Positions 17,842 to 27,651 of a stretch of 64,000 nucleotides of DNA are shown one piece after another (the first letter of the stretch is position 1; every line of letters begins with the position of its first letter). This stretch comes from Sphingobacterium bovisgrunnientis (lineage in GTDB: Bacteria; Bacteroidota; Bacteroidia; Sphingobacteriales; Sphingobacteriaceae): the NCBI RefSeq assembly GCF_009829085.1, contig NZ_WUQY01000008.1:49759-113758 (forward strand), in the 5' to 3' direction. Under the pieces are notes generated by a model. The model did not search any database, was not told the origin of the DNA, and worked only from the letters and a program-made list of their open reading frames with translations. A program made the position numbers and the translations under genes.

Positions 17842-20800
17842 TTAGAGGGTTGCCTTTAATCCGAAATTGATGACTTTGGCCTGAGGATAATATTGACCAC
17901 TGTTATTGGTTGATTCAGGATCCCATATTTTTATTTTGTCAAATGTGAATAAGTTGATACCATTCATATATACTCTTAATCCTTTTACTCCGATTTTATT
18001 GATAATTTCCGGATTTATTGTATAGCCAAGCTCAATATTTTTTAACCTTAAATAATTGTTGTTTTTCACCCAGTATGTATTGTTTAGGGCTTTACTTCCA
18101 TCTTGATAATATGCCGTATTTCTGTTACTCAAACGTGGGTATACATCACTTGGGTTATCTATACTCCAACGATTCTGATAAGACCAATCAAGGTAATTGC
18201 CTATATCACCAGATTCGGTAATTCCAATCATTTGTAAACCACCTGTAGCACCTTGCATCAAGACTGTTAAATCAAAACCTTTGTATGCAGCGTTTAGATT
18301 TAAACCTCCAGTAAAAGTAGGGGTGCTATTTTTGTCCATACGTACTAAATCATCACCATTTATTTTACCATCATTGTTGTAATCAACAAATTTCATATCT
18401 CCTGGCCTTAAATCTGCACCCCCTGTTACTGCGCTATAATCTAATGTATTTGCATTTACTGCTGCTATATCCTTAAATACACCATCATATTGATACAACA
18501 ACCATGCACCAGTAACTCTTCCTGTAGCGCGTTGCCATTCTGGAGCTCCGGGGATTTCATCAAAGAATATAACTTTATTTTTAGCATATCCACCATTTAA
18601 ACCGACTCCAAATGTGAAATCATTAATGTTATTTTGGTAATTTAAACTAAACTCATAACCTGCATTTTTAACTTTTCCAATATTTTCTGGGGGCAAATTT
18701 GCTGAGGGAATTCCTGTACTCTCTGGTACAGACGCTAGTCTTTGAGCAAGAATATTAGATCTTTGGTTATAAAAATAATCAAATGTAAACGTGAACTTAT
18801 TATTCAGGAAAGTTGCATCAAGTCCTACGTTGGTATTATTTGCCACTTCCCAAGTGAAATTTTCGTTCGGTACGTTAGCCTCCCAAAGTGTTTTTACGAC
18901 TTCATCATTGAATACTCCAGAACCTGTATTCATTAACGTAAAGAATTTAAATTCCTGTAAAGCATCATTATAATAAGCCTCAGCTCCCATTTGACCCCAA
19001 GAACCTCTGATTTTTAAGTTGTTTATAAATTGCACATTGTCACGGAAGAAGTCTTCTTTCGATAATACCCAACCAACTGATACTCCTGGAAAGAAACCAA
19101 ATCTTCTATCTTCAGGAAAGATATAAGATCCATCCACACGCCACAAGAATTCAGCCAGGTATTTTTCTTGGTAATTATAATTGGCCCTTCCAAAATAACT
19201 TAGCCTAGCACGAGTGAATATATCATTAACACCAATTGTTTGTTCTTTATTTTCACCAAATGATAATTCAGGAATTAATGTTGATAAGAAATAACGCCTA
19301 AATGCATTAAAACCACTGCTTTTATCTGTTTCTCTGGTAACACCAGCCAAAAGTGAAAGAGTATGGTTATCGTTAATTACTTTATCATATGTGACCATTC
19401 CCGTAAGGTTTATGCCTAATCGGTTTGCCATTGTCTCTGATAATCGTGCATCAGTAAAGGGAGAACTTATTGATCCCGTCAGACTTGGGGTTCCATCATC
19501 CAGTAAAGTGGATTTGTCCCAACTATATAATGTCCATGGTGTACGCCAGTTTTTACCTCTTTTCCAAGATTTATCCAAAGCAGCCGATCCTGTTACTTTC
19601 AAACCTTCTACACCAGGAATTTTGAAATCAATTTTACCCGTTGTTTGTAAATAATCATCAATAGTTTTATTGAAACCCGTTAGGTCTGTCGTGGAAACTA
19701 CTGGGTTATATCCATACTCAATTGCTGGACCAGGTTCGCCATTTGGCCAAAAAGCAGGCTCATTAGGTCGACCACGCATTAAAAATCTAAAAATATCACC
19801 TGCACCAACTGTAGGAAAGTTACGATCTTCTTCTCTTCCGAGTATGTTAATTGTCGCCGTAAGGTAATCATTGATTTTACTCTCAATATTTAACCTTAAA
19901 TCATATTGGTTATAATATGTGGCGGACTTTTTATAGAACGCATCTTGATTTGTATAACCTAAAGACGCTAAATATGTGGTATTCTCCCCGCCACCATTGA
20001 TTTGAATATTATGTCTTTGTTGTGGAGACCAGTTTTTCATTACTTCATCAAACCAGTCTGTATTCGGATACCTATATGGATCAGAGCCGTCCTTAAATTT
20101 TTCAATTTCATCCGGGGTGAATGCAGCATTAATAGTCCCATCTTTATCAGTTCTGATATATGAACCTGTTGTTTTTAAGCCATTCCACGCAGCATCCCAA
20201 TATTGCGGATCAAGGTCTGTACCAAAAACTCTAAGTTCATTTAATATTTCAGCATACTCTGGTGATCCTGCCATTTTTGGGGTTCTTGTTGGACGCTGAA
20301 GACCATAAAATGCATCATATGAAAGCTGTGGCTTACCTGATTTACCTTGTTTAGTAGTTATCAAAATTACACCATTACCGGCTCGAGAACCATAAATTGC
20401 AGCAGATGCATCTTTTAATACCGAAACACTTTCTATATCGTTAGGATTGATACGGTCAATTCCCCCCGCTCTACTTGGCACACCATCAATTACGATAAGA
20501 GGGCTAGAGTTACCACCCGCTAATGAATTGATACCACGAATTCGAATGTTTGATCCATCATATCCTGGTTCTCCACTGCTTTGCATAGCAGTTACTCCTG
20601 GAAGTCTACCTGCTAGTCCGTTAGACAAATTAACTGATGATGATTTTGCTAGTTCATCTCCTTTTACTGCAGTTACTGCTCCTGAAACAACTGATTTTTT
20701 CTGCGTTCCATAACCGACAACAATAACTTCGTCAATATTTTCACTTTCCGAGTTTAGATTAGCGTTGATAGTCAGTCGTCCATCTACATTCTCTGTTAAT

Positions 20801-21117
20801 GGAGTCATACCTATCATAGAAAATGTTATTTGCCCATTTTTAGGCACACTTTTAAGTTCGTATTGACCGTTTATATTTGTAGTGGTAGCAATAGATGTAC
20901 CGGAGATGGAGACGGTTACTCCAGCAATAGGTTGATTTGTTGTTAGATTTCTAACTACGCCCTTAACATTGATTGTTTCTTGCTGAGAAAGGGTTTTTAA
21001 AGATTCATTGGAATTCGCATAGCCATTATTTGTTGCTGATAGTAAGCAACACATGACAGCGCCAGAAATCCATACAAACCTTTTAAATCCTTCAGGTGGA
21101 TTTAAATAAGTCATCAT
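17842..21117 (-). CDS. SusC/RagA family TonB-dependent outer-membrane transporter (pair 1)
   Basis: 1091 residues. Signal region to about 35, a CarboxypepD_reg-like domain (VKGVVRNLTTNQPIAGVTVSI), the SusC TonB-box context DEVIVVGYGTQKK, a plug domain (LSNGLAGRLPGV, IRIRGINSL, DGVPSRAGGIDRINPNDIE, KDASAAIYGSRAGNGVILITTK), then a 22-strand beta barrel ending in INFGLKATL. It imports glycan or peptide fragments with energy from TonB. It is 5' of its SusD partner, whose start is 70 nt away. A leader with dyad motifs precedes it. No anti-sigma or hybrid two-component regulator is adjacent. Confidence 0.96.
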   Translation of the reverse strand: MMTYLNPPEGFKRFVWISGAVMCCLLSATNNGYANSNESLKTLSQQETINVKGVVRNLTTNQPIAGVTVSISGTSIATTTNINGQYELKSVPKNGQITFSMIGMTPLTENVDGRLTINANLNSESENIDEVIVVGYGTQKKSVVSGAVTAVKGDELAKSSSVNLSNGLAGRLPGVTAMQSSGEPGYDGSNIRIRGINSLAGGNSSPLIVIDGVPSRAGGIDRINPNDIESVSVLKDASAAIYGSRAGNGVILITTKQGKSGKPQLSYDAFYGLQRPTRTPKMAGSPEYAEILNELRVFGTDLDPQYWDAAWNGLKTTGSYIRTDKDGTINAAFTPDEIEKFKDGSDPYRYPNTDWFDEVMKNWSPQQRHNIQINGGGENTTYLASLGYTNQDAFYKKSATYYNQYDLRLNIESKINDYLTATINILGREEDRNFPTVGAGDIFRFLMRGRPNEPAFWPNGEPGPAIEYGYNPVVSTTDLTGFNKTIDDYLQTTGKIDFKIPGVEGLKVTGSAALDKSWKRGKNWRTPWTLYSWDKSTLLDDGTPSLTGSISSPFTDARLSETMANRLGINLTGMVTYDKVINDNHTLSLLAGVTRETDKSSGFNAFRRYFLSTLIPELSFGENKEQTIGVNDIFTRARLSYFGRANYNYQEKYLAEFLWRVDGSYIFPEDRRFGFFPGVSVGWVLSKEDFFRDNVQFINNLKIRGSWGQMGAEAYYNDALQEFKFFTLMNTGSGVFNDEVVKTLWEANVPNENFTWEVANNTNVGLDATFLNNKFTFTFDYFYNQRSNILAQRLASVPESTGIPSANLPPENIGKVKNAGYEFSLNYQNNINDFTFGVGLNGGYAKNKVIFFDEIPGAPEWQRATGRVTGAWLLYQYDGVFKDIAAVNANTLDYSAVTGGADLRPGDMKFVDYNNDGKINGDDLVRMDKNSTPTFTGGLNLNAAYKGFDLTVLMQGATGGLQMIGITESGDIGNYLDWSYQNRWSIDNPSDVYPRLSNRNTAYYQDGSKALNNTYWVKNNNYLRLKNIELGYTINPEIINKIGVKGLRVYMNGINLFTFDKIKIWDPESTNNSGQYYPQAKVINFGLKATL

Positions 21118-21733
21118 AAAGTAATTAAAAGTTTAAATTAAATTGATTATCAAGATTGATTATTATCAATCTTATTGTTTAGATTTTTTGATTTCAATAG
21201 ATAAATATAGAAAATTAAATTTTAATTTTCGTTATACGATGTAATAATTAATATAAAAATTAAATGTTTTCTTCGGTTTCATAGGTTTTTTAGTTGTTAG
21301 ATTTAACTGTCTTCCACATATTGGAAACGAAATAGTTAATGTTTTGTTTGAAAATAAATCGTGTTTTTTGTTATATTCCTGTAGGAAAGGGGGTTAAATT
21401 TAATTTAATCAATTGATGATTAGTATTAGGCTAAAACTATTAAGCGTATTATTAATAAAACATAAGAATAGATAGGGTAAATTTTATAAAATTTAATGTC
21501 AAATTCGTTTGTAACAAATTTTTAATGGATTACAATAATGATCTCGTATTTAATAGCAAGGTTAATAATGTTGAGAACTATTGATTAAAGGACTATGATA
21601 TTACATATCAAACTATTACTCTTAGGTTAAAAGTAATATGAGCATTATCTTTTATATTTTTTAAAAAGTATTAAATTGATCAATTATATTATTCCAGAAA
21701 TAACAAATTATATTTATTCCCTAACTTTACACT
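21118..21733. promoter_or_regulatory. 616-bp spacer between divergent susC and surE
   Basis: Very AT-rich and without a credible gene. Near susC the leader contains TTGATTATCAA (21143-21153) and a perfect 9-4-9 hairpin, AAGATTGAT/ATCAATCTT (21152-21173). Near surE, TAACTTTA (21722-21729) resembles a -7 box 4 nt before the ATG. The rest shows no structure that I can name. Confidence 0.5.
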
Positions 21734-22513
21734 ATGGCAAATGAAAAACCGACAATCTTAGTTGTCAACGATGATGGGATAACAGCACCAGGAATAAAGG
21801 TGTTGCTAGAAGAAATGCAAAAGTTGGGCAATGTGGTAGTGGTAGCTCCTGATGGGCCACAATCTGGAATGGGCCACGCGATTACAATTGGAAAACCATT
21901 ACGTCTAGATAAAATCGAACTGTACGACGGCATAGAAATGTACAAATGCTCGGGCACTCCTGTTGACTGTGTAAAGTTAGCAGTAGATCGCATCTTCAAA
22001 GATAAGAAACCTGACCTATGTGTATCTGGAATCAATCATGGTTTGAATTATTCAATCAATGTATTGTATTCTGGGACGATGTCTGCTGCGGTTGAAGGTG
22101 CTATTGAAGGTATTCCATCAATAGGTTTTTCACTGGATGATTTTTCTCATGCTGCTGATTTTTCGCACACGCGTTCGTATGTATCTAGTATTGCTGAGCA
22201 GGTCTTGAAAAATGGATTACCAAAAGGAACATTATTGAATGTAAACTTTCCGCATATTGAAACAGGTATACAAGGTGTCAAAATCTGTAGACAAGCGAAT
22301 GGCAATTGGGTGGAAGAGTTTGAATATCGTGTAGATCCGCATCACCGTGATTATTACTGGATGACAGGTCGCTATGATTGGGTGGATCGTGGCGAAGATA
22401 CGGATGTGCACGCCATAAATAATGGTTATGCCTCCATTGTGCCGACGCAATTCGACATGACGGCACATCATGCTATTCCTGAATTGAATTCTTGGTCTTT
22501 TGATGTGAAATAA
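21734..22513 (+). CDS. surE: 5'/3'-nucleotidase SurE
   Basis: Metal-dependent nucleotidase of 259 residues that dephosphorylates nucleoside monophosphates, linked to stationary-phase survival. N-terminal VVNDDGITAPG carries the metal-binding DD pair; also SGINHGLNYSINVLYSGTMSAAVEG and APDGPQSGMGHAIT. Its stop overlaps the start of the next gene (TAATG). A -7-like box lies 4 nt before the ATG, so the mRNA could be leaderless. Confidence 0.95.
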   Translation: MANEKPTILVVNDDGITAPGIKVLLEEMQKLGNVVVVAPDGPQSGMGHAITIGKPLRLDKIELYDGIEMYKCSGTPVDCVKLAVDRIFKDKKPDLCVSGINHGLNYSINVLYSGTMSAAVEGAIEGIPSIGFSLDDFSHAADFSHTRSYVSSIAEQVLKNGLPKGTLLNVNFPHIETGIQGVKICRQANGNWVEEFEYRVDPHHRDYYWMTGRYDWVDRGEDTDVHAINNGYASIVPTQFDMTAHHAIPELNSWSFDVK

Positions 22514-22776
22514 TGCAAAAAGATTCTTTGTTAGCAGGAGTTGTTATTGGTGCATTAGCACCACTTGTTGCCTATTTAGTTATGACCTATACGACACTAC
22601 AACAATCCTTTTTTCCTGATAAACCTATCGCTTTTTATGTCCTAGCGGTGGTTATTAATTTAATTATTGTTCGCTTCGGGTATCGTGCAGGTAAGGTCTC
22701 ACAATCTAAAGGAGTAGTTTTAATTACCTTCTTAGCGATGCTGTTTTTGATTGTCGCAACGAAGTTGAAAATTTAA
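22513..22776 (+). CDS. Small three-helix membrane protein coupled to surE
   Basis: 87 residues with three hydrophobic segments (about 7-27, 37-55, 66-85) joined by short loops, one basic (YRAGKVSQSKG). The first base of its ATG is the last base of the surE stop, so translation is coupled. I do not recognise a named family. The position next to surE suggests a conserved partner in Sphingobacteriaceae, but this is inference. Confidence 0.75.
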   Translation: MQKDSLLAGVVIGALAPLVAYLVMTYTTLQQSFFPDKPIAFYVLAVVINLIIVRFGYRAGKVSQSKGVVLITFLAMLFLIVATKLKI

Positions 22777-22786
22777 GATTCTATTT

Positions 22787-22853
22787 ATCCTGAGCACGGT
22801 ATAGAAATTTTTAATAGGATTCATCCTATCGACGGAATGACAAAATATAAAGT
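22787..22853. repeat. Possible degenerate REP-like intergenic element
   Basis: Short spacer containing ATAGGAT-TC-ATCCTAT (22814-22829), flanked by TATCCTGAGCACGGTATAG and CGACGGAATGAC. The TATCCTGAGC and GGAATGAC parts resemble the ends of REP-like intergenic repeats in other bacteria. One copy only is seen here. Confidence 0.3.
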
Positions 22854-22861
22854 ATAATACG

Positions 22862-23737
22862 ATGAAATTAAGTTTAGGTTTTTCACCTTGTCCCAATGAT
22901 ACGTTTATTTTCGATGCGCTGATTCATCATAAAATCGATACAGAAGGTTTGGATTTCGACGTAGAGTATCATGATGTCGAAACTTTAAACCAAAAAGCTT
23001 TTAATAAAGAGTTAGCAATTACCAAACTAAGTTATCATGCTTTTGCTTATGCAGTAAAAGATTACGAGTTGTTGGATGCTGGTTCTGCTTTGGGATTTGG
23101 CGTAGGTCCGTTATTAATAACAAAAAATCAAGAATTAGCCGAAAAGCTTTCTTCTTACGCAGGACAAAATCTTCCTGAAGAATTTCAACATCTTAAAATA
23201 GGTATTCCTGGAAAATATACAACAGCAAATTTCTTATTGGGTTTGGTTTATCCGGGTTTGCAAAATAAAGAAATTTTAGTTTTCTCAAATATTGAATCGG
23301 CTTTATTGAGCGGAGATATTGATTTGGGATTAATTATACATGAAAATCGCTTTACTTATCAAGAAAAAGGATTTTTTAAGGTAATTGATCTTGGAGATTT
23401 CTGGGAAAGGACGACAGAAAGTCCGATTCCTTTGGGCGGTATTGTCATACAAAGAAATTTACCGATAGAAATAAAAGAAAAAGTAAATCGCTTAATCCGT
23501 CAAAGTGTAGAATATGCATTTGCAAATCCAAAATCAGGAATTGACTACATACGTTCTCATGCCCAAGAAATGGATGAATCGGTCATGTATAAACATATTG
23601 AATTGTATGTAAATCAATATTCTATTCATTTGGGGAATTTGGGTAGAATAGCAATAGAGTCCATGTTTAGTAAAGCGCAGGACTTAAATATTGTACCTAA
23701 AACCGAAAAAAATATATTTTTAATAGGAAATGATTAA
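22862..23737 (+). CDS. mqnD: 1,4-dihydroxy-6-naphthoate synthase (futalosine menaquinone pathway)
   Basis: 291 residues, periplasmic-binding-protein-like fold. The N-terminus LSLGFSPCPNDTFIFDAL is the MqnD signature. MqnD converts cyclic de-hypoxanthine futalosine to 1,4-dihydroxy-6-naphthoate, so this organism makes menaquinone through futalosine; the other mqn genes are elsewhere. The ATG at 22862 follows a short spacer with a degenerate inverted repeat. Confidence 0.93.
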   Translation: MKLSLGFSPCPNDTFIFDALIHHKIDTEGLDFDVEYHDVETLNQKAFNKELAITKLSYHAFAYAVKDYELLDAGSALGFGVGPLLITKNQELAEKLSSYAGQNLPEEFQHLKIGIPGKYTTANFLLGLVYPGLQNKEILVFSNIESALLSGDIDLGLIIHENRFTYQEKGFFKVIDLGDFWERTTESPIPLGGIVIQRNLPIEIKEKVNRLIRQSVEYAFANPKSGIDYIRSHAQEMDESVMYKHIELYVNQYSIHLGNLGRIAIESMFSKAQDLNIVPKTEKNIFLIGND

Positions 23738-23860
23738 AAATCTACTGTAACATTGAAAGTTATCATTTCGAATAATTAAATTTGCCCGACTAGTGCCAAA
23801 ATGTCCTGTATAAGAGTTTGGATTCAATTTTGAGCATGTGAAAAGAGATAAAATAAAATT

Positions 23861-26800
23861 ATGTTAAAATTCTTAAGTAAATTATTTGGTAGCAAGTCAG
23901 AACGTGATATCAAATCTATACAACCGATAGTTGAAAAGATTAAGGGGGAATATAGCAAGCTAACCAATTTGTCACATGACGAGCTTCGTGCTAAAACAAT
24001 TGAATTCAAAAGCCGTATCAAGGAATATTTAAAAGAAATTGACGCCGAAATCGCTGAATTGAAAACTAAAGCAGATGATATTGCTGTAGATATTTCAGAA
24101 AAAACAGAGGTTTACGAGAAAATAGATAAATTAAATAAAGATCGTGATAAAAAGCTTGAGGAGGTATTAGCGGATATCTTACCTGAAGCTTTTGCTGTTG
24201 TAAAAGAGACTGCACGTCGTTTTACTGAAAATCCAGTATTGGAAGTAACAGCTACTGACTTTGATAGAGAATTAGCTGCGCGCAAGCCAAATGTAACAAT
24301 CGTTGGAGAAAAATCGCAGTGGGCTAACAAATGGTTGGCTGCTGGTAACGAGGTGACATGGAATATGGTTCACTATGATGTACAGCTAATCGGTGGTATA
24401 GTATTGCATCAAGGTAAAATTGCCGAGATGATGACGGGTGAGGGTAAAACTTTAGTTGGAACACTACCTACTTATTTAAATGCATTGTCTGGTCAAGGCG
24501 TTCACATCGTAACGGTGAATGATTACTTAGCAAAGCGTGACTCCGAGTGGAATGCGCCATTGTTCGAATTCCACGGACTATCGGTAGACTGTATTGATAA
24601 ACATCAGCCAAATTCTCCGCAACGTCGTAAAGCATACAAGTCAGACATTGTTTACGGTACAAACAACGAATTTGGTTTCGATTATTTGCGTGATAATATG
24701 ACGCAAACGCCAGATGCGATGGTACAACGTAAATTGCACTTTGCAATGATCGATGAGGTGGATTCGGTGTTGATCGATGACGCGCGTACACCTTTGATTA
24801 TCTCTGGTCCTATTCCAATGGGTGACCAACACGAGTTTTATCAATTAAAACCACGTATTGAAAGATTAGTAAATGCACAAAAAGCGTATGTAAATACAGT
24901 ATTTAATGAAGCTAAAAAAGCAATTCTTTCGGGTGATACAGATCCAGAAAAAGGTGGGTTAGCTTTAATTCGTGCGTACAGAGGTTTACCTAAAAATAAA
25001 GCGTTGATTAAATTCTTAAGTGAAAATAACCACCGTCAAATTTTACAAAAAGTAGAAAACTTCTACATGGCTGAGCAAAATCGTCAAATGCCAAAAGCGG
25101 ACAAAGAGCTTTTCTTTGTTATTGACGAGAAAAACAACCAAGTGGAATTGACAGAAAAAGGTATTGAACTTATCACTGCACAAGGCGAAGATCCAAGCTT
25201 CTTCATTTTACCAGATGTAGGTAGTGAAATTGCTGAGATTGAAAATTCGGATGCACCATTAGAAGAAAAAGCAGCTCGCAAGGATGAGTTGTTGCGCGAT
25301 TACTCAGTGAAAGCGGAACGTATTCACTCGATCAATCAATTATTGAAAGCGTATACGCTATTCGAAATTGATGATCAATATATCGTTGACGAGGGCAAGG
25401 TTAAGATTGTAGATGAGCAGACGGGTCGTATTATGGACGGTCGTCGTTATTCGGATGGTCTTCACCAAGCTATTGAGGCGAAAGAAAATGTAAAAGTAGA
25501 AGACGCTACACAAACATATGCTACTGTTACGTTGCAAAACTACTTCCGTATGTACCACAAGTTAGCAGGTATGACGGGTACAGCATCTACAGAGGCTGGT
25601 GAGCTTTGGGAAATTTACAAGCTAGACGTAGTGGATATCCCTACAAATAGAGGTATTTCTCGCGAAGACAAGCAAGATTATATTTACCGTACAGCACGTG
25701 AGAAATATAATGCAGTAGCTCAAGAGATTCAAACATTGACTGAAGCTGGTCGTCCGGTGTTAGTTGGTACGACTTCGGTTGAGATTTCGGAGTTATTGAG
25801 CCGTATGTTGAAATTACGTGGTATCAAACACAACGTGTTGAACGCGAAATTACACCAACGTGAGGCAGAGATTGTTGCTGAAGCTGGTCAACCAGGTCAA
25901 GTGACTATTGCGACTAACATGGCTGGTCGTGGTACGGATATTAAATTGACAGAGGAAGTAATCAAAGCTGGTGGTTTAGCGATCATCGGTACTGAGCGTC
26001 ACGAATCTCGCCGTGTTGACCGTCAGTTACGTGGTCGTGCAGGTCGTCAAGGTGATCCAGGGTCGTCTCAATTCTTCGTTTCGTTAGAAGATCCATTGAT
26101 GCGTTTATTTGCATCAGAGCGTATTTCCAACATCATGGTGAAGATGGGTGTAGAAGATGGCGAAGTGATGCAACATAGTATGTTGACAAAATCTATAGAA
26201 CGTGCGCAACGTAAAGTCGAAGAAAATAACTTTGGTATTCGTAAGCGTTTGTTAGAATATGATGATGTGATGAACTCGCAACGTAATGTGATCTATACAA
26301 AACGTAAGAATGCTTTATTTGGTGAGCGTCTGGATGTAGATTTGAACAATACTATTTACGATGTAGTTGAAGATATTGTAATCGCATCGAAAGAAGATGG
26401 TTCATTTGATGAATTCCAAATTGAAGTAATTCGCATTTTCTCTGTGGACCCAGCGATCACAGCAGAAGAATTTACGTCTTCAAGTGCTGATGCATTGACG
26501 GAGAAACTGTTCACGCAGATATTTACACATTATCAAAATAAAGCTAAAAACGTAGCAGCGCAAACATTACCAGTGTTGAAAAATGTTTTAGCTGATCGTG
26601 GTGAAATGGTAGAAAATATCGTCGTTCCTTTTTCAGATGGAATTCGTGGTATTCAAGTTTCTACAAACTTGAAAAAAGCGGTAGAATCCGAAGGAGCAGA
26701 TGTTTTTAGATCTTTTGAAAAAGGCATAGTTCTTGCTTTAATTGATGAAGCTTGGAAAGAGCATTTACGCGAAATGGATGACTTAAAACAGTCAGTTCAG

Positions 26801-27142
26801 AATGCTGTTTATGAGCAAAAAGACCCAATCATTATTTATAAAATGGAAGCTTTCAACTTGTTTAAAACGATGTTGGCTTCTATGAATAAGGATATTGTGA
26901 GTTTCTTGTTCAAAGCGGATATACCAGGTCAGCAACAACCTCAAAATATTGAAGAGGCTAAGCCAATCCCTGCACAACCGTTAAATTTGAAAGAAATTAA
27001 AGAAGATTTGGATTCTCCGACAGGAGTTTCTGAAGAAGATATAGCAGTAACACAACCTATCCGCAAAGAGCAAACTGTCGGCAGAAATGACGAATGTCCT
27101 TGTGGTTCAGGATTGAAATATAAGAATTGTCACGGTAAATAA
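23861..27142 (+). CDS. secA: Protein translocase motor SecA
   Basis: ATPase that drives preproteins through SecYEG. 1093 residues, long for SecA but usual in Bacteroidota, which carry an insertion between the DEAD motor halves. Walker A MMTGEGKTLVGTLP is near residue 190; other motifs are EFGFDYLRDNM, DEVDSVLIDDARTPLIISG, ATNMAGRGTDIKL and DRQLRGRAGRQGDPGSS. The C-terminal zinc tail CPCGSGLKYKNCHGK, which contacts SecB and lipid, is intact. The start MLKFLSKLFGSKSERD is typical. Confidence 0.97.
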   Translation: MLKFLSKLFGSKSERDIKSIQPIVEKIKGEYSKLTNLSHDELRAKTIEFKSRIKEYLKEIDAEIAELKTKADDIAVDISEKTEVYEKIDKLNKDRDKKLEEVLADILPEAFAVVKETARRFTENPVLEVTATDFDRELAARKPNVTIVGEKSQWANKWLAAGNEVTWNMVHYDVQLIGGIVLHQGKIAEMMTGEGKTLVGTLPTYLNALSGQGVHIVTVNDYLAKRDSEWNAPLFEFHGLSVDCIDKHQPNSPQRRKAYKSDIVYGTNNEFGFDYLRDNMTQTPDAMVQRKLHFAMIDEVDSVLIDDARTPLIISGPIPMGDQHEFYQLKPRIERLVNAQKAYVNTVFNEAKKAILSGDTDPEKGGLALIRAYRGLPKNKALIKFLSENNHRQILQKVENFYMAEQNRQMPKADKELFFVIDEKNNQVELTEKGIELITAQGEDPSFFILPDVGSEIAEIENSDAPLEEKAARKDELLRDYSVKAERIHSINQLLKAYTLFEIDDQYIVDEGKVKIVDEQTGRIMDGRRYSDGLHQAIEAKENVKVEDATQTYATVTLQNYFRMYHKLAGMTGTASTEAGELWEIYKLDVVDIPTNRGISREDKQDYIYRTAREKYNAVAQEIQTLTEAGRPVLVGTTSVEISELLSRMLKLRGIKHNVLNAKLHQREAEIVAEAGQPGQVTIATNMAGRGTDIKLTEEVIKAGGLAIIGTERHESRRVDRQLRGRAGRQGDPGSSQFFVSLEDPLMRLFASERISNIMVKMGVEDGEVMQHSMLTKSIERAQRKVEENNFGIRKRLLEYDDVMNSQRNVIYTKRKNALFGERLDVDLNNTIYDVVEDIVIASKEDGSFDEFQIEVIRIFSVDPAITAEEFTSSSADALTEKLFTQIFTHYQNKAKNVAAQTLPVLKNVLADRGEMVENIVVPFSDGIRGIQVSTNLKKAVESEGADVFRSFEKGIVLALIDEAWKEHLREMDDLKQSVQNAVYEQKDPIIIYKMEAFNLFKTMLASMNKDIVSFLFKADIPGQQQPQNIEEAKPIPAQPLNLKEIKEDLDSPTGVSEEDIAVTQPIRKEQTVGRNDECPCGSGLKYKNCHGK

Positions 27143-27180
27143 GTCGGGACAATTTTAAGATAAAAGAGTAAAAAACAGAG

Positions 27181-27639
27181 ATGTTGTACAAAAAGGGATT
27201 GATTTTATTAGGTGCTGTTTGCTTGTTTTTTATACAGGCTAAAGGACAAGATAATAATGGGTTGGAGATTCAAAAGGATTCACTCATTACCTTGTTGCAG
27301 AATTTTAGAGCAGCTCATGAAATCAATCCTACAACACCTCGTCTTATTAGCTTAGGAACAAAAGTTGTTGATAAGGCAAAAGCTACGCGAGTGAAGCGAA
27401 AAGGCTTTAGGGTGCAGATTTATGCTGGATCTAATCGTAGCGAAGCATATGCTATTCAGGCTCGATTCAAAAATCAATATGCTGATATGGATACTTATAT
27501 TTCGTATTCAGAACCTAATTATAGGGTCAAAGTAGGTGATTTTAGAAGTAGAGCGCAAGCAAACGAATTTATGAATACTATCCGTTCCCAATACAGAAGT
27601 GTCTTTGTTTTCCAAGAAGATATTTGGGTCTGGGAATAA
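27181..27639 (+). CDS. Exported SPOR-domain protein
   Basis: 152 residues: signal peptide to about residue 22 (LFFIQAKGQ), then a spacer and a C-terminal SPOR domain (GFRVQIYAGSNRSEAYAIQARF ... YRVKVGDFRSRAQANEFMNTI). SPOR domains bind denuded septal peptidoglycan, so a role in division or wall remodelling is likely. The start is 38 nt after secA, and the M20 hydrolase follows after 12 nt; cotranscription is plausible. Confidence 0.88.
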   Translation: MLYKKGLILLGAVCLFFIQAKGQDNNGLEIQKDSLITLLQNFRAAHEINPTTPRLISLGTKVVDKAKATRVKRKGFRVQIYAGSNRSEAYAIQARFKNQYADMDTYISYSEPNYRVKVGDFRSRAQANEFMNTIRSQYRSVFVFQEDIWVWE

Positions 27640-27651
27640 TCAACTTACATT

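Noticed and set aside
23775..23805. Minus-strand TGGCAC...GC pattern resembling a sigma-54 promoter
   Set aside because: The spacing fits, but the second half is GGGCA instead of TTGCA, it points into the end of mqnD and no sigma-54 activator is nearby.
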